NCBI RefSeq assembly: GCF_000010345.1
Contig: NC_009663.1
Coordinates: 1,922,001 to 1,986,000, forward strand
Reading direction: 5' to 3'
DNA: 64,000 nt
Source: Sulfurovum sp. NBC37-1
GTDB taxonomy: Bacteria; Campylobacterota; Campylobacteria; Campylobacterales; Sulfurovaceae
Made by a program: the position numbers and the translations under genes. Positions 25,697 through 34,369 of the stretch are shown here, piece after piece. Below the pieces are notes generated by a model, which worked only from the letters and a program-made list of their open reading frames with translations, was not told the DNA's origin and searched no databases. Within the stretch, counting starts at the first letter, position 1, and every line of letters starts with the position of its first letter.

Positions 25697-26634
25697 CACT
25701 GACTGACTTTTTCCAGATCGACCAAAGGTTTTCCGTGCAGCATAGCTACATTGATATCTTCATCATCATAGGGATCAAAGTGTGGCGTGATCAGCCAGCG
25801 TCTTTTATCATCGAGCTTCATGATCTTCTCTTCAACCTCATCGGCAATACGATGTGCTTCAAGCAACAGCATATTAGGACGCAGGACCATATGGAACTCC
25901 ACAAAGTTTGTCGTTCCGTCCGTCCGCGTCTTGAGCCAGTGGTAACTCGTCACTTCGGGATGATTGGAAATGATCTCTCCGATCTTGGCGACCATATCTC
26001 CATCGAGCGATTTGTCAAGCAGTATTTCAATCCCTTCAACAATGATCTCATAAGCTGAATAGATGATATAGAGACCGATCCCGAGACCGAAGATTGCATC
26101 TATCTCATCCAGTCCCGTCAGAGCGACCAGCCCCAATGCTACAAGAACCGCAGCATTGCTCCAAAGGTCTGTTTTGTAATGCAGGGCATCTGCTTTGATG
26201 ACAAGATTGTTCGTCTTTTCGGCAATATTGATCAGATAGCGTACCAGAAGATAGGTGACCACAATAGAGAAGAGCATTGCCATAATGGAAGGGGTCAGCA
26301 ATTTTGTAGGATTTCCCTGGATCAGTTTTTCAATCGCCACATATATAATATATATTCCCGATATCGTAATGACCGTACCCTCAATAACCGAAGCGATCGC
26401 CTGTATCTTTCCTTTTCCATATTGGTAAAGATCATCCGGGTCCTCTTCTGATTTCTTGATGGCAAAAAAGTTGAACATGGAAACTGCCATATCCAAGAGC
26501 GAATCGATCGCAGAAGCGAGTACGGCAACCGAGCCGCTGGCGATCCCGATAGCGAGTTTTACAACAAGCAACAGTGTGGCAACAGATGTCGATACAACGG
26601 TTGCTCTTTTTTGTGGTGACATGAGTGTACTCAA
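25696..26634 (-). CDS. Cation diffusion facilitator (FieF-like) metal efflux protein
   Basis: 312 residues: six predicted transmembrane helices and a C-terminal metal-binding domain. The transport site residues are visible as DSLLD in helix 2 and HYKTD in helix 5, the D-x3-D plus H-x3-D pattern of the Fe/Zn-type CDF proteins. It exchanges Zn2+ or Fe2+ for protons across the inner membrane. The TTG at 26634 has AAAGGA 7-8 nt upstream; the alternative is an ATG 12 nt inside. It is coupled to hemD, which may hint at iron or haem balance. Confidence 0.9.
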   Translation of the reverse strand: MSTLMSPQKRATVVSTSVATLLLVVKLAIGIASGSVAVLASAIDSLLDMAVSMFNFFAIKKSEEDPDDLYQYGKGKIQAIASVIEGTVITISGIYIIYVAIEKLIQGNPTKLLTPSIMAMLFSIVVTYLLVRYLINIAEKTNNLVIKADALHYKTDLWSNAAVLVALGLVALTGLDEIDAIFGLGIGLYIIYSAYEIIVEGIEILLDKSLDGDMVAKIGEIISNHPEVTSYHWLKTRTDGTTNFVEFHMVLRPNMLLLEAHRIADEVEEKIMKLDDKRRWLITPHFDPYDDEDINVAMLHGKPLVDLEKVSQ

Positions 26635-26696
26635 ATCAGAATCCTTTAATGGTAATATTGTTTTGATTTTAACATAAAATGGATAAATGGAGAGAG

Positions 26697-26716
26697 AAAG
26701 AGCCCGATGGCTCTTT
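26697..26716 (-). terminator. Hairpin after htpG
   Basis: AAAGAGCC-CGAT-GGCTCTTT, an 8-bp stem with flanking A/T, starts 4 nt after the htpG stop on the minus strand. The T tract is short, so termination may be partial. Confidence 0.6.
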
Positions 26717-26720
26717 CAAA

Positions 26721-28583
26721 TTAGAGTGCTTTGGTAGCCAGACTTGCTACTCTATGCGCAAAGGCACCTTTGTCTTTTGGCTCCAGACCTTCAGAGAGTT
26801 TTGCAGAGTCTAGCAGAATCCATGAAAGGTCATTGAAAAGAGATTCATCTTCCACTTTATCGAGTTTTTTGATCATCTCATGCTCAGGATTGATCTCAAG
26901 GATTAGCGGTATCTCAGGCATCTCCTGTCCCATCTGTGCGAACATCGCTGCCATACCCGCCATCGGATCGGAAGCATCCTTGAGTACACAGGAAGGACTT
27001 TCCGTTAGACGTGTTGAGATTTTCACCTCTTTAACCTCGTCGCCCAGCACTTCTTTGATCTTATCGGTCAGAGGTTTGAATTCTTTACTGATCTCCTCTT
27101 TTTCCTCTTCGGTCTTGCTGTCAGGTGCATCGATGGTCGTAATATCTTTGAAGGTCCACTCTTTGTAAGAGCCGATCATCGGTGCAACAATACTGTCTAC
27201 CTCTTCATCATCCATGATGAGTACTTCAATATTCGCCTTTTTATAGGCTTCGAGCAGCGGAGAATTTCTCAATACCTTTTCATCAGCACCCACGATATAG
27301 TAGATCTCTTTCTTCTCGGAATCCCCGCGTGAGATGTAATCATCAAGAGAGACCATTCCCTCTTCGCTCGAACTCTTGTATCTGACGATCCCAAGCAGTG
27401 TCTCTTTGTTGGTATGGTCGGTGTAGATACCCTCTTTGATCACCCTGTTGTACTGCTCGGTAAAGATTTCCATCTTTTCACTGTCCAGTTTTTTGATCGC
27501 TCCAAGGATCTTCTTTACGGAATTCTGCTTGATATTGGCAAGGATCCTGTTCTCCTGAAGCAGCTCACGCGACACATTCAGAGGAAGGTCTTCGGAGTCA
27601 ATGATACCTCTGACAAATCTCAGATAAGGCGGCAGAAGCTCTTTATCATCATCGGTAATGAAAACACGCTTCACATAAAGCTTTACACCCGGCTGATAGT
27701 CTGCTCTGTAAAGATCCATCGGTGCCTTTTTTGGAATATAAAAGAGTGTCGTAAATTCATTGGCACCCTCTACTTTGTTATGCAGATAAGTCAGAGGTTC
27801 ATCATCGCCATGGGAAATGGTTTTGTAGAACTCGATGTAGTCTTCCTCTTTCAGTTCCGACTTCGGAAGTGTCCAAAGTGCCGTTGCCTCATTGATCTGT
27901 TCAGATTTTTGAACCGTTTTGGTCTCTTTTTCATCCCCTTCGCCTGTCGTTTCCTCTTCCGTATAGTTCAGTATGATCGGATAAGCAATATGATTGGAGT
28001 ACTTCTTGACAACTTCCTGTACTCTCCACTTGTCAAGGAACTCTTTTTCATCTTCTTTGAGTTTGATGTAAATGACCGTTCCGTGTTCATCTTTCGTGAC
28101 CGGCTTGACCTCATATTCACCTGTACCGTCTGTAGAGAACATATAGGCCTGTTCCTCTCCGGCTTTCTTGGAGATGACATCCACTTTTTCAGCTACCATG
28201 AATACCGAGTAGAATCCTACTCCAAACTGTCCGATAAGATTGGAATCTTTTTTCGCATCACCCGTCAAATTTTCCATAAATGCTTTCGTACCTGATTTGG
28301 CGATGGTACCGAGGTTGTCCATCAGATCTTCTTCATTCATTCCAATACCATTGTCACCGATCGTCAGTGAATTGTCGTCTTTGTCAAGTTTGATGGAGAT
28401 TTTGCCGCTCCAGTTCTCCTCTTTGAACTTTTCATCCGTCAGAGAAAGATAATTGAATTTGTCCAACGCATCGCTTGCGTTTGAAATCAATTCTCTTATA
28501 AAAATCTCTTTGTTCGAATAGAGCGAGTGGGTCATTAGCTTTAAAAGCTGTCCTATTTCTGTTTGAAACTGATGTTTTGCCAT
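26721..28583 (-). CDS. htpG: Chaperone HtpG (Hsp90)
   Basis: 620 residues: an N-terminal ATPase of the GHKL fold (ELISNASDALDK, DNGIGM, GQFGVGFYSVF), the middle domain with RGIIDSEDLPLNVSRE, and the dimerisation domain. It is an ATP-dependent chaperone in the cytosol. An AGGAGA site precedes the ATG. Its promoter (TTGAAA, 17 nt, TATAAT) has a perfect 7-bp inverted repeat of the HAIR type just upstream, placing it in the same regulon as grpE-dnaK. Confidence 0.98.
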   Translation of the reverse strand: MAKHQFQTEIGQLLKLMTHSLYSNKEIFIRELISNASDALDKFNYLSLTDEKFKEENWSGKISIKLDKDDNSLTIGDNGIGMNEEDLMDNLGTIAKSGTKAFMENLTGDAKKDSNLIGQFGVGFYSVFMVAEKVDVISKKAGEEQAYMFSTDGTGEYEVKPVTKDEHGTVIYIKLKEDEKEFLDKWRVQEVVKKYSNHIAYPIILNYTEEETTGEGDEKETKTVQKSEQINEATALWTLPKSELKEEDYIEFYKTISHGDDEPLTYLHNKVEGANEFTTLFYIPKKAPMDLYRADYQPGVKLYVKRVFITDDDKELLPPYLRFVRGIIDSEDLPLNVSRELLQENRILANIKQNSVKKILGAIKKLDSEKMEIFTEQYNRVIKEGIYTDHTNKETLLGIVRYKSSSEEGMVSLDDYISRGDSEKKEIYYIVGADEKVLRNSPLLEAYKKANIEVLIMDDEEVDSIVAPMIGSYKEWTFKDITTIDAPDSKTEEEKEEISKEFKPLTDKIKEVLGDEVKEVKISTRLTESPSCVLKDASDPMAGMAAMFAQMGQEMPEIPLILEINPEHEMIKKLDKVEDESLFNDLSWILLDSAKLSEGLEPKDKGAFAHRVASLATKAL

Positions 28584-28615
28584 GTGTTTCTCCTAAATTG
28601 TCTTAATTTGTTGGA

Positions 28616-28644
28616 ATTATAGTATATTTTTAAATAAATTTCAA
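28616..28644 (-). promoter_or_regulatory. htpG promoter
   Basis: On the minus strand TTGAAA (28644-28639), a 17-nt spacer and TATAAT (28621-28616), 33 nt upstream of the ATG. Confidence 0.7.
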
Positions 28645-28660
28645 GTTTTTTTGAAAGATA

Positions 28661-28681
28661 CTTTAGTGAAAGTGACTAAAG
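28661..28681. promoter_or_regulatory. HAIR-type operator between htpG and sixA
   Basis: CTTTAGT-N7-ACTAAAG is a perfect 7-bp inverted repeat with the 7-nt spacer of HspR sites and matches CTTGAGT-N7-ACTCAAG at 12 of 14 positions; the two differences are mirror images of each other. It lies 17 bp upstream of the htpG -35 and just upstream of the divergent sixA promoter. Confidence 0.7.
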
Positions 28682-28715
28682 TATGATCATTTATTGTGAT
28701 TTATTGTACTTTTGC

Positions 28716-28721
28716 TATACT
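28716..28721 (+). promoter_or_regulatory. -10 box for a predicted leaderless sixA mRNA
   Basis: TATACT ends 6 nt before the ATG at 28728, and no Shine-Dalgarno sequence is present. Confidence 0.55.
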
Positions 28722-28727
28722 GTAGAA

Positions 28728-29222
28728 ATGAAAAAACTATATTTGATAAGACATGCAAAATCGGACTGGAGCGACCTGAGCAAAAATGACTTTGACCGCG
28801 GGCTCAACAAAAGAGGCAAACGCTCCATTCCTATAATGGCCAAAGCACTGCGGGAAAAAGGAATCATACCTGACCTCATACTCTCGTCATCGGCAAAACG
28901 GGCAAAGAAAACGGCAAAAGGATTGTCAAAAGCACTGCACTATGAAGGAAAGATTTTTTTCAATGAAGGACTCTATTTCACTGAACCCGAAGAGATGATC
29001 GAAATGGTCCGAAATGTGGATGACCGTTACCAGAGTCTTTTTTTGATAGGCCACAATCCGGAGATGACGGAACTGGCCAACATATTGACAGAAGTCTATA
29101 TAGACAATACCCCTACACTGGGAATCGTTGCTATCTCTTTTGATATTCAAAAATGGAATGATATTGGGAGAGGAAAAGGGAAGATGGAAGCATTCATCTT
29201 CCCCAAGATGTTCTCATGGTGA
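28728..29222 (+). CDS. SixA-like histidine phosphatase
   Basis: 164 residues with the RHG catalytic start MKKLYLIRHAKSDW, then PDLILSSSAKRAKKTA and FLIGHNPEMTELAN with the second catalytic His. This is the SixA branch of the histidine phosphatase superfamily, proposed to dephosphorylate phosphohistidine proteins. The ATG at 28728 gives the family's usual start; the frame extends upstream without support. It could in principle drain phosphate from Hpt proteins such as the one at 37296, but nothing in the sequence links them. Confidence 0.88.
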   Translation: MKKLYLIRHAKSDWSDLSKNDFDRGLNKRGKRSIPIMAKALREKGIIPDLILSSSAKRAKKTAKGLSKALHYEGKIFFNEGLYFTEPEEMIEMVRNVDDRYQSLFLIGHNPEMTELANILTEVYIDNTPTLGIVAISFDIQKWNDIGRGKGKMEAFIFPKMFSW

Positions 29223-29223
29223 A

Positions 29224-29559
29224 CTATTTTTTAGCTTGAACCTCACATCCTAACTGCTGCTGTTTTGCCTTGAGCTTATCTTTCCGTGCATTGGCATCTC
29301 TCAGTACCGGACGTTTTTCCGAACTGTTGGTGATATCCGGCGCAGGCAGTGCGGCAATATACTCTTCAACCTGTGATGCAGGCATTGCATTGATCTTACT
29401 TATGAATTCATCGACTTTGGCTAGATCTTTCTCTGTTTTGGCACACTCACTGACTTTATCCGTAGCGGTAAAAGGCACATCAATATATTCATTCGCACAG
29501 CCTGAGAAAATACCTGCCAATACTACAGCGGACAATGCTATCGTCAATCTTCTTTTCAT
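29224..29559 (-). CDS. Lipoprotein of unknown function
   Basis: 111 residues: a lipoprotein signal (MKRRLTIALSAVVLAGIFSGC, Cys21) and a helical, charged mature part with two more cysteines (SECAKTEKD and LGCEVQAKK) that may form a disulfide closing a helical hairpin. An AAAGGAAG site precedes the ATG. It ends 2 nt from the convergent sixA gene. No family is recognised. Confidence 0.7.
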   Translation of the reverse strand: MKRRLTIALSAVVLAGIFSGCANEYIDVPFTATDKVSECAKTEKDLAKVDEFISKINAMPASQVEEYIAALPAPDITNSSEKRPVLRDANARKDKLKAKQQQLGCEVQAKK

Positions 29560-29597
29560 CTCTTCTTCCTTTTTTTGAAAACAGTATAGCAGAAATA

Positions 29598-29653
29598 GAG
29601 TTAAGAGTTAAGAGTTAAGAGTTAAGAGTTAAGAGTTAAGAGTTAAGAGTTAA
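29598..29653. repeat. Heptanucleotide tandem repeat, GAGTTAA x 8
   Basis: Eight exact copies of GAGTTAA in the spacer upstream of the minus-strand lipoprotein, starting 39 bp before its ATG. It lies in the promoter area, so copy number could change expression. Confidence 0.95.
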
Positions 29654-29697
29654 GAACTTTTTCATATTGTAGATTATACGTACCTTAACGGACAAAA

Positions 29698-29726
29698 TTG
29701 TTCCTGCGTTGACTCAGTGATACAAA
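29698..29726. repeat. Dispersed intergenic repeat, copy 2
   Basis: TTGTTCCTGCG...TGATACAAA, the partner of 11234-11265. It directly abuts the long hairpin at 29729. Confidence 0.5.
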
Positions 29727-29728
29727 GT

Positions 29729-29841
29729 AGTTAATTTTTTCTAGTTGGTGTTAGGTTTGAGGGTTGTTGCGAAGGAGCTTACTCAAAAGTAAGTGACTAA
29801 GCCGACTCCCTCAAAGATGACGCCAAATAGGAAAAATTACT
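29729..29841 (+). ncRNA. Long imperfect hairpin overlapping the guaA 3' end
   Basis: A 113-nt inverted repeat whose arms pair over about 32 positions from AGTTAATTTTTTC to GAAAAATTACT. Three pairs are G-U on the plus strand and would be A-C on the minus strand, so a plus-strand transcript is favoured; CTTAC/GTAAG forms the inner hairpin. The 3' arm contains the guaA stop codon. It may be a small RNA antisense to guaA, a mobile hairpin relic or an mRNA-end structure. Confidence 0.45.
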
Positions 29842-31378
29842 CCCATTCTATTGTGGCTGGGGGCTTGGAAGATATATCATACACCACCCTGTTGATCCCG
29901 TCGATCTCATTGATGATCCGTCTGCTGATCCCTTCAAGCACATCATGAGGGATATGCGCAAAGGTCGCGGTCATACCGTCGACCGATTCCACCATACGTA
30001 CACAGACCGTGTTGTCATACGTTCTGTTGTCTCCCATAACACCTACGGACTGTACATTGAGCAGTACGGTAAATGCCTGCCAGACCTTATCGTAATAACC
30101 GGTCGATCTGAGCTCTTCCTGCATGATGGCATCCGATTCACGCAGTAGTCTGAGCGCCTCTTCATTCACCTCTCCCATGACGCGTATTGCCAGTCCGGGT
30201 CCTGGGAAAGGGTGACGGCCGATCATATGTTTGGGGAGACCGAGTTCAAGCCCAAGCTTACGTACTTCATCCTTAAATATCTCACGAAGCGGTTCGACCA
30301 GTTCAAAGGTCATCCAGTCAGGTAATCCTCCTACGTTGTGGTGGGACTTGATTGTTTTGGAAGGCCCTTTGACGGAGACCGATTCAATTACATCCGTGTA
30401 AAGCGTACCTTGTGCAAGGAAGGAGACATCGGTATGTTTACCCGCTTCCTTGTCAAAGACTTCAATGAACTTCTCGCCGATCGCTTTACGTTTCTGTTCC
30501 GGGTCGGTTACACCGGCAAGTGCTTCCATGAACTCTTTTTTTGCATCGATGGTAATAAGGGGGATGTCAAGAAGCTTGAACATATCCTGAACCTGTTCTG
30601 CTTCATCTTTACGCAACAGCCCCTGGTCGACAAATACGCAGATCAGCTGTTCTTTGGGCAGTGCCTCATGCAGCATGGCAGCCACTACGGATGAATCTAC
30701 ACCGCCGGAAACGCCACAGAGTACTTTCTTCTCACCGACCTGTGCTCTGATCTGTGCGATCTTTTCTTTGGCAAAAGAGCCCATGTTCCAGGTGCTTTCG
30801 CATCCGCAAATATATTTGGCAAAGTTCTTCAACATATGCGTACCCTCTACGGAGTGGTGTACCTCAGGGTGGAACTGGAAGGCATAGATATGTTTTGATT
30901 CATTGGCAATAGCTGCATAGGGAGAGTTCTCACTCGTACCCACAACTTCAAAACCTTCAGGCAGTCTCTCCGCCCTGTCACCATGACTCATCCATACGAT
31001 AGAATCCTGTGCCACATCTTTAAAGATGGGGGAATTCTCATTCTCGATATGTAGTTTTGCTTTGCCGTATTCATGATGATCCGCAGCGATTACCGAACCG
31101 CCGAAGTGCTGAGTGATTAACTGCATACCGTAGCAGATACCTAGAATAGGTAAGCCAAGATCCCAGATGCCCTCATCTGGTTTGTAAGCATCTTCCGCAT
31201 AGACCGAAGCCGGCCCTCCCGAGAGGATGATTCCCTGCGGCTTTCTTGCTTTGATATCCTCAATGCTTTCACGATACGGCACCACTTCCGTGTAGACACC
31301 CGATTCCCTGAGTTTTCTGGCAATGAGCTGTGTATACTGGGAACCGAAATCCAAAACTAAGATAGGTACTTGCTTCAT
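29837..31378 (-). CDS. guaA: GMP synthase (glutamine-hydrolysing)
   Basis: 513 residues: an N-terminal class I glutamine amidotransferase (GICYGMQL with the catalytic Cys, and FHPEVHHS), the ATP pyrophosphatase domain ([15 protein letters not shown]) and the C-terminal dimerisation domain ending KPPATIEWE. It converts XMP to GMP. AAGGA lies 8 nt before the ATG. The gene is monocistronic, with a long hairpin at its 3' end. Confidence 0.98.
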
Positions 31379-31447
31379 AAATAATATCCTTCTATTTATA
31401 TGAATAAATCTTCTGTTAAAAACTTATTCATAGAAAAAGTGTTCGGA

Positions 31448-31494
31448 GGTGAAGGCTTTAGCCTCACCTTTGAATGTGGGACTAAAGTCTCCAC
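31448..31494. repeat. Double palindrome, GGCTTTAGCC / GACTAAAGTC type
   Basis: Two neighbouring hairpins: GGTGAAGGCTTTAGCCTCACC (31448-31468) and GTGGGACTAAAGTCTCCAC (31476-31494). The 15-mer GGGACTAAAGTCTCC recurs as its exact reverse complement at 61802-61816, and GGCTTTAGCC recurs as GGCTAAAGCC at 61862. Confidence 0.65.
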
Positions 31495-31511
31495 TTCCAT
31501 TTTTACTGTAT

Positions 31512-32855
31512 TTATCCGATATGCAGCACAATGAACTGCATATACCATACGGCTACGGAAACAATATAGCCGACCAGTACCGTCCAGGCATATTTCATAT
31601 GGGCAGAGAACGTATAGATACCGTGCAGTTTTCCCATGACACCGACGCCGGCAGCAGAACCGAAGGAAATCAGTGACCCTCCTACTCCTGCCGTCAGCGT
31701 AACCAGCATCCACTGTTCCTGTACGAATTTACCCATATTCGGATCAGACTTGAGTACTGCGGACATGACCGGTACGTTATCGACAACGGCGGAGAGGAAA
31801 CCGACACCTATATTGACTGCTGTCGGACCGAATTTGTCGTAAAGTGCAGTAAAGTACTCAAGGTATCCCAGGAAATGCAGTCCGCCAACCGCGGCAAGGA
31901 TACCGAAGAAGAAAAGCAGCGTATCATTCTCGATCTTTGCGATCCATGAGAAGGCATTCAGCTGGGTCGGCCCGGCATTCTGGTTAATATAGTAAACATA
32001 CATCTTTAAAAGAGCAAGACCAAACATCATACCCCACATCGCAGGCAAATGCAACAGCTGATGAGAGAGCACTGCAAGAACGATTGTCAGAGCAAACAGT
32101 CCGATGATCTGCTTACCGCCTTCCAGGATGACAGCTTTTTCTTCACTCGCATTGAAAGGAGGCTGTCCGTCCGGAACGAAACGGCTCAGGAGGAAAGCGG
32201 TCACATACCAGCCCAGGATTGACGCGGGGAAAAGGAAAAGGAACTCGGAGAAGGCACCTTTCCCGTCTACCCATACCATCAGTGTCGTAATATCTCCAAA
32301 CGGCGACCAGGCTCCTCCGGCATTGGCTGCAACAACGATATTAATAGCACCCGGCACAAGGAAAGATCTGTTCTCCTTATCGATCGTGATCAGTACTGTA
32401 GATAGGATCAGTGCAGTCGTAAGGTTGTCCGCCACAGGGGAAATGAAAAAAGCAAGCAAACCGGTCACCCAAAAAAGCCTTTTATAGGTGTATCCTTTTG
32501 AGACCAGGTTGTATCGAAGCGCGGAGAAGACACCACGGTCGATCATCGCTTCAATATAGGTCATTGCCACCATCAGGAAGAAGAAGATACCTGCAATCTC
32601 ATAGATCAGTGCCTCCACTTCTTTCTCAAGATGGTGCCCATCCAGTCCGTTCATCGCAAAATAGACACCGATCAACATAAAAATACCGGTACCCGCAAAC
32701 AAGGCAGGTTTCGCTTTGTTAATATGGTATTTGTCTTCCGCTGCGATGAAATAATATCCCACTACAAAGATAATAAGTGAAAGTATCCCCACCCATGTTG
32801 TTGTCAGGTCCAAATGTTGTGCTGCTGTTCCCGCCGCCGCTGCCGCTTCTGTCAT
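31512..32855 (-). CDS. nhaD: Sodium/proton antiporter, NhaD family
   Basis: 447 residues with about 12 transmembrane helices. The ion-transporter-superfamily motifs are present: FISPVADNLTTALIL, INIVVAANAGGAWSPFGDITTL and, in the second half, GVGFLSAVVDNVPVMSAV with GSLISFGSAAGVGVMG. NhaD proteins export Na+ or Li+ for H+. The ATG at 32855 with AGGAGAA gives the normal length; the open frame upstream to 33008 overlaps nadB and is discarded. It probably follows nadB on one transcript, with a 43-nt gap. Confidence 0.93.
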   Translation of the reverse strand: MTEAAAAAGTAAQHLDLTTTWVGILSLIIFVVGYYFIAAEDKYHINKAKPALFAGTGIFMLIGVYFAMNGLDGHHLEKEVEALIYEIAGIFFFLMVAMTYIEAMIDRGVFSALRYNLVSKGYTYKRLFWVTGLLAFFISPVADNLTTALILSTVLITIDKENRSFLVPGAINIVVAANAGGAWSPFGDITTLMVWVDGKGAFSEFLFLFPASILGWYVTAFLLSRFVPDGQPPFNASEEKAVILEGGKQIIGLFALTIVLAVLSHQLLHLPAMWGMMFGLALLKMYVYYINQNAGPTQLNAFSWIAKIENDTLLFFFGILAAVGGLHFLGYLEYFTALYDKFGPTAVNIGVGFLSAVVDNVPVMSAVLKSDPNMGKFVQEQWMLVTLTAGVGGSLISFGSAAGVGVMGKLHGIYTFSAHMKYAWTVLVGYIVSVAVWYMQFIVLHIG

Positions 32856-32898
32856 TTCTTCTCCTAAATGTAATATATTACTATACATACCTTGAAAG

Positions 32899-34350
32899 CT
32901 AATCTGCTTCCATATAGTGTGATCCCAGGGATTCTGTGCGTGCCAATGCCGCCTCAACGATCGCCGAAGCCGTATTGAGACGCAGCTGAAGCAGCCGCCC
33001 GATCTCATGGTTTTTCATATCATAGATCAGGTTTTTCGCTTCATGAAGCCCTTTGGTCGTCCTGATAATCCCTATATCCTCCCACATCACCTGACGCAGT
33101 CTCTGTTTATAGGACTTATCGTTTTCTTTGTGCAGAATATTACCGTAATCTTTCTCAAATTCAGGTGTTTTGATCTGCTGATGTCCCCTGTCTAGAAGAT
33201 GATCAACAGCACGCTTGGCAAAGACCACTCCTTCAAGCAGAGAATTCGAGGCAAGACGGTTCGCACCATGCACACCGGTACATGCTGCTTCCCCGATGAC
33301 ATAGAGGCCTTCCATACCGGGAATACAGCCGTTCACATCACACTTTATCCCTCCGTTGGCATAGTGGAATGCGGGAGATATTGGTACTCTGTCCTTGGGG
33401 AAATGGTACCCCAGCGCCGCAAAGGTACGGGTAATGTTCGGAAAGCGTTGTTCGAACCACTTCTCCTCAAACATTGAGAAGTCAAGATAGGCCTGCTTAC
33501 CCGTATTGCGTTTGTGTTTGAAAATGCCACGCGCTACGATATCCCGGCTGGCCAGTTCACCGCGTTCGTCATACTCAAAGAGGAAACGTTCGCCATCCTC
33601 ATCGACCACATGAGCCCCTTCGCCTCTAAGCGCTTCGGTCAACAAAAGCTTTCTTGCATAAGGGGTATCGACAAAAACCGTCGGGTGGAACTGCATGAAT
33701 TCCATATCGCTCAGTTCGATCCCTTTTTCAACGCAGATACCGTGAATATCGGCTGAGACGGTCCTTGAGTTGGTATTGTAGGCATAGAGTGACCCGACAC
33801 CGCCTGAGGCGATGATCACATCATCCGCGTAAATGGTCGTGGGTTCATAATTGACCGTCGCTTTGACACCGTAACATCTGCCGTTCTCAATGAGCAGATC
33901 GTACACCAGTGTATTTTTCTGTAACTGGTGTCTGTTCTGCACCATCATAAAGTAATGCATATAGCGTCCCGTGGCATCCCCTCCGGCATGAATGATACGC
34001 GGAACCGAATGGGCTGCCTCTTTGGTGTAGAGGATATGCCCATCCTCCGCACGGTCGAATTCCATACCTTTTGCAATGATGTCAGGTGTGGTCTCCAGAG
34101 AAGTTCTGGAAAGGATTTCAACGGCTTCTTTCACATTGTGGTAGGCACCGGCAGCCATGGTGTCTGAAACATGCAGCGGTACATCTTCCTCATTCAGGGC
34201 CGTAGCCATCCCTCCCTGGGCATAAAAGGTATTACACTCCCAGGGAATATCCTTACAGACTACCAGTACTTTTTTACTTTTAGGCAGCTGCATGGCTGCA
34301 TACAGGCCCGCAATTCCCGCACCGATGATCAATACATCATACTTTTGCAC
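32899..34350 (-). CDS. nadB: L-aspartate oxidase
   Basis: 483 residues: an FAD Rossmann start (YDVLIIGAGIAGLYAAMQL), the flavoprotein signature with STLASNSLLEG-type sequence (GANRLASNSLLEGVVFAKRA) and FMQFHPTVF. It oxidises aspartate to iminoaspartate, the first step of NAD synthesis. The start is a GTG at 34350 with AAGGA 5-6 nt upstream. The C-terminal helical part is shorter than in E. coli but complete. A small lipoprotein gene lies 19 nt upstream. Confidence 0.95.
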   Translation of the reverse strand: MQKYDVLIIGAGIAGLYAAMQLPKSKKVLVVCKDIPWECNTFYAQGGMATALNEEDVPLHVSDTMAAGAYHNVKEAVEILSRTSLETTPDIIAKGMEFDRAEDGHILYTKEAAHSVPRIIHAGGDATGRYMHYFMMVQNRHQLQKNTLVYDLLIENGRCYGVKATVNYEPTTIYADDVIIASGGVGSLYAYNTNSRTVSADIHGICVEKGIELSDMEFMQFHPTVFVDTPYARKLLLTEALRGEGAHVVDEDGERFLFEYDERGELASRDIVARGIFKHKRNTGKQAYLDFSMFEEKWFEQRFPNITRTFAALGYHFPKDRVPISPAFHYANGGIKCDVNGCIPGMEGLYVIGEAACTGVHGANRLASNSLLEGVVFAKRAVDHLLDRGHQQIKTPEFEKDYGNILHKENDKSYKQRLRQVMWEDIGIIRTTKGLHEAKNLIYDMKNHEIGRLLQLRLNTASAIVEAALARTESLGSHYMEAD

Positions 34351-34369
34351 ATCATTCCTTCATTATGAA

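Noticed and set aside
27414-28295. 293-codon plus-strand ORF opposite htpG
   Set aside because: Antisense shadow of htpG with low-complexity Phe/Arg content and no homology.
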